From Pyrenophora tritici-repentis (taxonomy: Eukaryota; Ascomycota; Dothideomycetes; Pleosporales; Pleosporaceae): DNA of 64,000 nt. Each line of letters starts with the position of its first letter. Positions within the stretch are counted from its first letter, which is position 1. Position numbers and translations under genes: made by a program. The stretch is from the NCBI RefSeq assembly GCF_003171515.1, contig NC_089391.1, forward strand, positions 2,418,001 through 2,482,000, read 5' to 3'. Positions 57,353-64,000 of this stretch are shown one piece after another. The notes under the pieces are model-generated. The model saw only the letters and a list, made by a program, of their open reading frames with translations, had not been told where the DNA came from and did no database searches.

Positions 57353-58902
57353 ATGGACGTCGACGCAGCAGAGACCAAGGTGCAGATCCGCTTGACCACG
57401 CGCGATTCGAGTTTGCAGATTTCGGAGGAGCCGAATGTTCTGCTTGTACAGACGTGTAAGTAGAGAAGTGTCGCAAGGCCTGCGTCGCGGACGATTGCAA
57501 GCACGAACTCAGATATTTGGTGTCGCAACACTGTAGCGCGACATGTTGTGAATGTTCAATATCGAAAACTGCAAAGACCTCCGCGGCCTACACTCGGTGC
57601 CAATACTAACACAGTGCGCCAGCTCTGACGCGCCACAAGCTCTCGACACTCGTAAACGAGCTGCTGCACCGCGGCGATGAAACTCGTATACCATTCGACA
57701 TACTTATCAATGGCGAATTTCTACGAACGACTATCGACGAGTTCCTCACCAAGAACGGCATCAATGCTGAATCGACGCTAGATGTGGAGTACACAAGAGC
57801 GTTGGTGCCACCGCTGAACGTTACTAGCTTCGAGCATGACGATTGGGTGTCTGCGGTAGATGTTTTGTCAGGGGTACAAAGTGGGCAGGAAAGAATATTG
57901 AGCGCAAGTTACGACGGCCTGGTCAGGGTATGGAACACTTCTGGCGACGTACTGGCGACTTCGGAGGCTCCCAACAATGGAGGCCGGATAACCAGCCTAA
58001 AGACGGCCAAGTGGTTATCTGAGAAAAAGATGGTAGCTGCGGGTCTGGACAACAATGTTCGCGTTTACAAGTACGACGACGATGCGAGAACCATTATAAC
58101 TGCTCTGGAACTCGTCAACCACCGCTGGGGTGTAGAAGATGTCGCAGTACACGCCCCTTCCAACCGTATCCTCTCTGCATCCTCTGATACCACCATTTCG
58201 CTCTTCTCAAGCAACGCCAAAGAGAACCCGGTCGCGCCAGCAAACCTCCTCCCAAGCTCCTCGGCTGCCTCGAACAAGCGGCAAAAGCTCTCGAAACCAG
58301 ATCGTACTGTTCCCGCGCGCGGAGCATTGGCGACATTTACCGGTCACAGCTCGCCAGTATCCAGCGTCATTTTCAAGCCGGATGATGCTACCGTCGCCTA
58401 CTCTGCATCGCACGACCACACGCTCAAGACGTGGGATCTCCCTACCTCAACTTGCGTCGACACGCGAACAACCGGTCACTCCCTCCTCTCTCTATGCGCT
58501 ATTCCCTCGCGGAACCTGCTCGCAACAGGCACGTCAGCACGACACATTACGCTGATTGATCCCCGCGCGTCGGCGACGCAAATCAGTGTCATGACACTCC
58601 GCGGGCACAAGAACGGTGTCGTCTCCTTGGATACCGATCCATCTTCGGAACACAACCTGGCGTCTGCTTCGCACGATGGTACGGTTCAGATCTGGGATCT
58701 TAGGAACGTTAGCACAGGAAGTCAGATTGGAGAGGGTATGCAGGGCGAAAGCGTATACACAATCTACAGACAAGGACGTGATACTTCAAAGAGCCATGGC
58801 GAGGGCACAAAGGTGTTTAGTGTGCGGTGGGATCGCGCTGTGGGTATTGTGTCTGGTGGTGAGGATAAGCGCGTGCAGATTAATCGCGCGCTGGGATCGT
58901 GA
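57353..58902 (+). CDS. ytm1: Ribosome biogenesis protein Ytm1 (WDR12)
   Basis: WD40 protein of the Nop7-Erb1-Ytm1 (PeBoW) complex, needed for 27S pre-rRNA processing and removed by Rea1 during 60S maturation; nucleolar. Exon 1 is 57353-57455, the intron 57456-57622 (167 nt, long for this window), exon 2 57623-58902, giving 460 residues. Residues 1-90 form the ubiquitin-like NLE/MIDAS-binding domain (VQIRLTTRDSSLQISEEP; RIPFDILINGEFLRTTIDE). The propeller follows, with repeats ending RILSASYDGLVRVWN, RILSASSDTTISLFS, VAYSASHDHTLKTWD and NLASASHDGTVQIWD, and a last blade VFSVRWDRAVGIVSGGEDK. A low-complexity Ser/Ala/Lys loop lies in the middle, as in homologues. Convergent with trm112. Confidence 0.97.
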
Positions 58903-59312
58903 GGATGAAATTTTGAATCGCATTGCAAGTGCGACGATACTGGGGCTCGGGCGTATATATATCTCTTTGATACCAAACTTAACTAGGGTAAAAAGTGTAG
59001 CTTTTAACCGCGTTGCCCTTTCCCTCCCCATATCCAACTCGCGAAGCCTTTTTGTTTTTGTGCGGTCCCAAGGACCCTCCAGGTTCCTCTGTATAATGCG
59101 GTCGTTTTCGCATAAAAAGGGTATCATATCGCAGTCGTCTCATCGCGGACGACTTCTTCCTCCCATGTCCAGACTGAATGCCCAAATCTCGCTCTGTTGA
59201 TTGCCCTCATGTCTCCCACCCTTCGCATGCTTTCACAAACCTTCTCTCAGTCACACCATATGCCATATTCCACAGCCTGTACCCGTGCTTTTGAACCTGT
59301 CGACCATCCATA
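58903..59312. other. Convergent 3' intergenic region ytm1-trm112
   Basis: 410 bp holding both 3' UTRs; no gene recognised. Confidence 0.5.
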
Positions 59313-59891
59313 TCATACCAAATGCCCCGGCAGCAAGAAATTCGCTACACCCTCCTTGACCGCATACTCATGCTCACACGCCCCACAAACCAGTTTACCC
59401 TCTTGTATACACGTCTCAAGCAGTATCCTATGTAGGTCTTTTGCCGTCTGACTAGGTTCTTCGTCTGTTTGCGCCGACGCATCTTGGGTATCTAGTGCCG
59501 TAGCGGATGATGGCTCGACGAGATCGGCGGGTGTAGGTGGTGTTTCGGGGAGTTTGGGGAGGCCGAGCTATTGAACATTATTTGTTAGCTGAGATGTTCT
59601 AGGCAGTTGTTACACTGTTTCCCCATTTTTTTTCGTATATCGCGCGCTCCAAGAATGCGCTTTCCCTCTTCTCTTCTGCTCCTTTGAAATCAAAAGTTGA
59701 CGTACCTCCATACATATCGCCCGCAATTGCTCCCACATGAGTCTCGGTAGTATGTTCTTCAAAAAAGGTAAGTTGACATCTGCTTCTACGATTTCCAGCT
59801 CCGCATCGCGGGGGTGCAGGGGGAAAGACGCTGGGTTCGTTTTGCAGGTTTTGATGGCGCAGGTGAGGAAGTTGAGGGTTAGGAGTTTCAT
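59313..59891 (-). CDS. trm112: Multifunctional methyltransferase partner Trm112
   Basis: Small zinc-binding protein that activates several methyltransferases (Bud23 on 18S rRNA, Trm9 and Trm11 on tRNA, Mtq2 on eRF1). Exon 1 is 59706-59891, the intron 59568-59705 (138 nt), exon 2 59313-59567, giving 146 residues (yeast 135). It starts MKLLTLNFLTCAIKTCKTNP, the family's signature, continues with FPLHPRDAELEI and FLKNILPRLMWEQLRAICM, joins ELGLPKLPETPP, and ends LVCGACEHEYAVKEGVANF then LLPGHLV. The N-terminal zinc-site cysteines are Cys11 and Cys16, and the C-terminal CGAC supplies the second pair. The upstream in-frame Met (59903) would add only MPAK. A Ser/Thr/Asp-rich insert in exon 2 makes it slightly longer than yeast. 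Confidence 0.96.
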
Positions 59892-60432
59892 TTTTGCAGG
59901 CACGTCTTCGCTTTTCTCGTAGGTACGTTTTTTCTTTTCGTGCTGGGGGTCTTTATAGAATGGGATAGTGTTTGAGTATATGTGGCGCTAAGGGAGGGCG
60001 TGCGTCGCTGTCGCGGTGGTTTGCGGATTTGGAGGGGTGTTTGCGAGGAATTCTTTTTTGGCGCGGGTTTGGTGGGGTTCAAGGCAGAGAGGGAGGAACT
60101 TCGCAGCTCGGGAGGTGGGGGCGCACTAATGTGAGGTTTAAATTTATGCTTAATTTTTTTCTACGTTGAGGGCATATTATTCTTGTACCTATCGTTCCAT
60201 GTCTTTTAATTTGGTTTACTTGAGCTATTTCTCGGTCGTGTCGTGTTCGGGTCATTGTAATCCAAGGTCGCAGAGAAAGCTTTCATAATCTACCATCATC
60301 AACAACAGTGTAGATTGCAATGCAATCGCAGAATAGCGGTTTCCTGCAGAGACCGGTGTATATGTTTTTGGACTATGTAACCCCTAGTGATACAGTAATC
60401 TCGCTATGCCAGTCCTTAGGTTGTTAATCACC
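59892..60432. other. Intergenic region upstream of trm112
   Basis: 541 bp between trm112 and the GMC gene's stop (both minus). Promoter side of trm112; nothing further recognised. Confidence 0.5.
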
Positions 60433-62568
60433 CTACCACAGTTCCACATCCTCCAGCACCAAATCCGTCGCCCTCTGGCTCAACAAAAACGTAGCCACTG
60501 CTGGAAAAGCCCCCGGACATCTCGGAAATGCACTAGCATCCACGACCCTCAATCCACTCACGCCCTTGACCCTCAGGCGCGTATCCAAGACGGCTAAAGG
60601 ATCAGAGTCTGGCCCGACTTTGTTAGTGCTTGTGGGATGATGACCAAACGCTTGGTCCTGGATCCAGTCCCGATCAATAGAAACATCACTACAGTATCCT
60701 GTGTCGAGAATATCTGAAGGAGGACAGGGAGGAGAGACGGAGGTAACAGGTCCGACAGGCGCTTCAGTCGTGTTGAAGCCTTTACGCACAAAGGCAACGG
60801 TGTCGAGAATAGCCTGCATATCCGTATCTCCTCCCGTAGCAAAGTAGTTCAGGTTTATCTCAGGTGTATCCCGGGGATCGGCTGATTGTATCTCTACGTA
60901 ACCAGCAGTATTCTGGGGGTGCATTTTTACTGTTGACCAGGAGAAGGTGGCCGGGGAAAATGTTGTTTGGTTCTGCTTTGTGTTTGGTGCGAAGCCTGTG
61001 AATGAATAGCCGGTTCCGCCGAACAGGAGGACGTCTCTTTCGCCTTCAACTGCGTTTGGCGTCTTGATAAGGAAGGCATTCGAGTTGCTAGCGCCGCGAG
61101 AATATGGTCCTTCGCCTTTGTACCAAAGCTCAAGACATGGATCACCAGGCGCACCAAATGTGCATGTCGGTTCGTTGGGGTCGACTGGCGCGGTGAAGTT
61201 TACTTGGGCGCTGCCGTAGACGGGTATTTCGTAGTTGTCTTGAAGATTGCGGCCTACACCCGGAGAGTCGGCTACTATGGGAATGTTGTACTTCTCGAGG
61301 AGGGCTTTAGGTCCGATACCAGAGAGTTGGAGTATTTGAGGCGAGTTGAAAGTACCACCTGAGACGATGACTTCTTTTCGTGCGAAGGCTTGGTGTAGGG
61401 TACCTATGGTTGAGGAGCTTTGGCGCGGATCTGCCTTGTATACTGATTTGCCTTGCAGATACTCGACGCCAATTGCTTTCGGCTTCCCAACGTTACCACC
61501 GCAACTATCGAATAGCACTTTTGTAGCCAATGACTCAGCCTGGAGATGTAACGGGTACTTCTGTGTTCTATCTGCTTTGGTCTCGTTCAGCATCTCGAGT
61601 ATCCGATCACGCGGACTGAAACGCTTCCACTTTGTTGTTACATGATAGGGGAGAGCCCATAGCCCCTCTGTTACGTCGCGCTTTGTATCCAGATAGTTCG
61701 GATCTGCGGTAAGATAATCCAGAACCTTGCTAGGATCCTTCCCAATAACCTTCAAAGCCGCCTCGAATACCTTGAATCGGAGAATGGAAGCGGCCTGGGT
61801 AGCACGATCAGCAATGTTGACCTGCAACCAGCCAGTGAAACCATGGCCCGGAGTGCCAGGTTCAAGGTAATTGTTGTGCTCAATTTGCTCAAAGTATTTG
61901 CGGATCAGCTCCCCACTGATGATAGCCGTCAGCAACCCACTCCTGTTTCCAGATTTGAGTGACTTACCTCCAAAGGCCATCTCCAACACCTTTGTCGAAG
62001 AAGTCCCAATCACTATCACTGGGTAGGAATGTTACCGCGGCATTTATGATGGCACTCCCTCCCACCGTGGCACCCCTAGGGTAGAACACCCCAAGCCTTT
62101 GCGCACCCACGTGCCCTTCAAGGCTCGGATCTCTTCCGATCCAGTCTTACATTTGTTAACATATATCTTACGTCGCAGCATCGAAACAAACCACTTACAA
62201 TCACCATTCTGCAGCCTCCAAACTAACAGGTTGTATCTCTTCGTTCTTTCTTCATCATCACTATGCTTCACGAAGAAATGCCAAGACACATTTGTGTTGG
62301 CAAAATCGTTCAGGGAAAGGACCTGTGTGCGGATGTCGGAAACGGCGTTGGATCCGGCTTCGATCAGGAGGACGGAATGGCCAGCACGAGCGAGGTTTAC
62401 AGCGATTGTTCCGCCACCGGGACCGGAGCCTGTAACAATATAATCGTAAGTATTGTTTGAGCTCGTCGAATTCGTGTATAGGTTACAGGAAGCCTTCGAA
62501 CTCAGGGACGAGGCGAATACTAGTGGTATGGACGACACAAGGGCCAAAGAAAGGGCATATAATTTCAT
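60433..62568 (-). CDS. Secreted GMC-family FAD oxidoreductase
   Basis: Extracellular flavoprotein of the glucose-methanol-choline family (alcohol, aryl-alcohol or sugar oxidase/dehydrogenase). Exons 62199-62568, 61968-62145, 60433-61915; introns 53 and 52 nt; 676 residues. Residues 1 to ~20 (MKLYALSLALVSSIPLVFAS) are a signal peptide. The ADP-binding fold is YDYIVTGSGPGGGTIAVNLA with LLIEAGS, the first GMC signature is YPRGATVGGSAIINAAV, and the second GTFNSPQILQLSGIGP. Several Asn-X-Ser/Thr sites are present. The active-site His lies in FGHHPTSTNKVG. At the second catalytic position (His or Asn in many members) the sequence is FPRCPGAFPAVA, with no His or Asn. A TATA box lies 53 bp upstream of the start. 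Substrate cannot be read from sequence. The open frame reaching 62019 runs through the intron and is not the true exon end. Confidence 0.93.
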
Positions 62569-63308
62569 ATTTGGTGAAGTTGAACGACTCGTGGCGATCT
62601 GAAAGAGGATCTGTTTTCAGCTTATATACACCAACCTCTCTCGGTCGTTGTACATGCTCATATTCGTGCTTGGTAGGGACAATTGCCAAGCGGCACTTCC
62701 TTTTTATCCGGAACAGTAGCATTACCCGAAAACGACTTGGTAGGTACCACAATAGTAACTGGCGAGGTAGTCATTGGCTATATCACAACGGGGCGTGCGC
62801 AAGTGCTTAATAAGGTCTGTTCCCCGCACGGGAGTAGTACCGGGATCATAGGGGTAAACCCATCGATTTTCATGAAGTGGATTTCGAAAAGTACATATAG
62901 ATTGAAAATGCGATTGGCAAATGTATGTCAGCAGGTAGCGAGGCTTGGCCTTGGTAAACGGTGAAGCTCATACGTAGACGGTTGCAGTACAAGTAGGCTG
63001 ATAGACAAGCTGGATGCGCGCGTTCCCTATCGATTCAGAGAGGTGGTAATGACCATACCTAGGTGTCTAGGCATCTGTATCCGCTATTGTTCTTCCTAAA
63101 TCCATACTGGGCAATTTGCTATGTGGTCAATAATGTCGTCCGGCAGTTCTAGGGCCGAGAAAAGATGAGTACTCAACCACGTTGACAAGTCTACTTGTCG
63201 GATGCAAATGACAGAATGGACTCATTTCGTGTCGGAATCAAGGAAAGTCATACTGCCCATTGGTATTCGTAATTCATCTTGCTTTTTATTGCCGTGAGTA
63301 TTTTCCCA
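62569..63308. other. 0.7 kb intergenic region, no gene seen
   Basis: Promoter of the GMC gene and 3' side of sec53. Apart from the TATA box nothing was recognised. Confidence 0.5.
62621..62628 (-). promoter_or_regulatory. TATA box of the GMC oxidoreductase gene
   Basis: Minus strand reads TATATAAG, 53-60 bp upstream of the start codon, which implies a very short leader. TATA-containing promoters are typical of strongly regulated genes, fitting a secreted oxidase. Confidence 0.6.
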
Positions 63309-64000
63309 CTACAAGGTCTTCATCAATTCCTGGAGCTGTGCATAGGTATCCTCCGGGTTCTTGACCTTGTGTCCGATAGTCCGCTTATCGCTGTAGATCT
63401 CCCAGTCGTTGCCACCCTCATAAGCCTTGTCGCCGAAGAAGTGAATCTTGTCGTAGACTAGCCCGTTCTTGCTCTCCGCCTCAAGGTGTCGCAAGCAGTA
63501 GGTCTTGTCCCAGCCAATGGGGAAGACGTCGAAGGATATTTGGCCGCCAATCGAGTAGGTGAGGCCATAGTCGGGGAAAGCCTCCTTGAGCTTTGCGACC
63601 ATGGTTTCCCTGACCTTGTGCTCAAGATCGTACTTTTGGTATTCGTTTCGCTCTTCTGTGGACGCGTTACGGCCGATAGGGGAGACGTTGATCATGCCAT
63701 TACGGAATTCGATAAAGGTACCGCGCTTGATGGGTATGTCGAGGTCGGCGATGTAGTGAAGGATCCTGCGAGTCTAAGTATACGAAGTCTGAGGTGTACA
63801 CAACACATACCACTTAGTAAGCGACTTGTACTTTTCTTCACCAATCCAGGCGATGAAGCTCTGGCTGGCAAGTACCTCGCCCATGCGGACTGCAGTGAGG
63901 CCATTCTCGGCAAAGCAAAAGTCAAACAACGAGGTAACGTCAACGGGTCCACCGAGCTGCTCCTGCTGCTTTGCGAGGTTGGACCCGCCCACGAAGCCAA
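63309..64000 (-). CDS. sec53: Phosphomannomutase (Sec53), C-terminal part, truncated by window edge
   Basis: Cytosolic enzyme converting mannose-6-phosphate to mannose-1-phosphate for GDP-mannose, and thus for glycosylation and GPI anchors. Visible are an exon from 63811 to the right edge and the last exon 63309-63765, with a 45-nt intron (63766-63810) that splits the Trp codon (SLTKW then [11 protein letters not shown]). About 214 of ~260 residues are here, from [17 protein letters not shown] to the stop. Family features: [20 protein letters not shown], the cap-domain [19 protein letters not shown], and the HAD-type end [16 protein letters not shown] with the metal-binding Asp. The N-terminal DxDxT nucleophile motif lies beyond position 64000. 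Confidence 0.96.

Noticed and set aside
63000..64000. Telomere-proximal position suggested by TERT or gene deserts
   Set aside because: No TTAGGG/CCCTAA arrays anywhere in the window.

Overview
The window is nuclear DNA of a filamentous ascomycete (Pezizomycotina), most likely a dothideomycete of the Pleosporales type. The evidence is short GT–AG introns (mostly 45–65 nt, CTAAC branch points close to the acceptor), moderate GC content, fungus-specific families (DUF7707 surface protein, NRPS-like A–T–R reductase, Msn2-type zinc-finger regulator, Pezizomycotina C2 protein) and eukaryotic housekeeping genes with fungal architecture. The class-level placement is an inference from protein style. 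Splice joins below were worked out by hand from reading frame, splice sites and family pattern, and every multi-exon model sums to a whole number of codons.

Layout. 0–17 kb is accessory in character: the N-terminal part of NAD-dependent glycerol-3-phosphate dehydrogenase (cut by the left edge), a secreted GPI-type DUF7707 protein, a 1071-residue adenylation–thiolation–reductase enzyme, a C2-domain protein broken by a frameshift at a G8 (C8 on the coding strand) run, a 14-TM-type MFS exporter and a 12-TM DHA1 MFS exporter. 18.7–27.4 kb is conserved housekeeping: Mdm31 and Pno1 head to head, Dph6 convergent with Pno1, then an Msn2/4-type stress regulator. 27.4–36.4 kb is a 9 kb stretch with no gene I can support; it has an AT-rich core, a C/A-skewed block and microsatellites.

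36.4–64 kb is dense again: a TBC-domain protein whose two catalytic finger positions look lost, telomerase reverse transcriptase (10 exons, 1155 residues, catalytic triad intact), a divergent DH–BAR–SH3 RhoGEF, an M16 zinc metalloprotease with an acidic tail, a divergent Zw10/Dsl1-type tethering protein with duplicated tryptophan/acid motifs, Ytm1, Trm112, a secreted GMC oxidoreductase, and the C-terminal part of phosphomannomutase (cut by the right edge).

How the genes relate. Pno1 (18S maturation), Ytm1 (60S maturation), Trm112 (methyltransferase partner in rRNA, tRNA and eRF1 modification) and Dph6 (diphthamide on eEF2) all serve ribosome production or translation, but they are scattered singly and are not an operon-like unit. 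The reductase and the two exporters could serve secondary metabolism, but several kb and an unrelated C2 gene lie between them. No CRISPR, insertion sequence, intact transposon or rRNA was seen; one tRNA-like fragment was.
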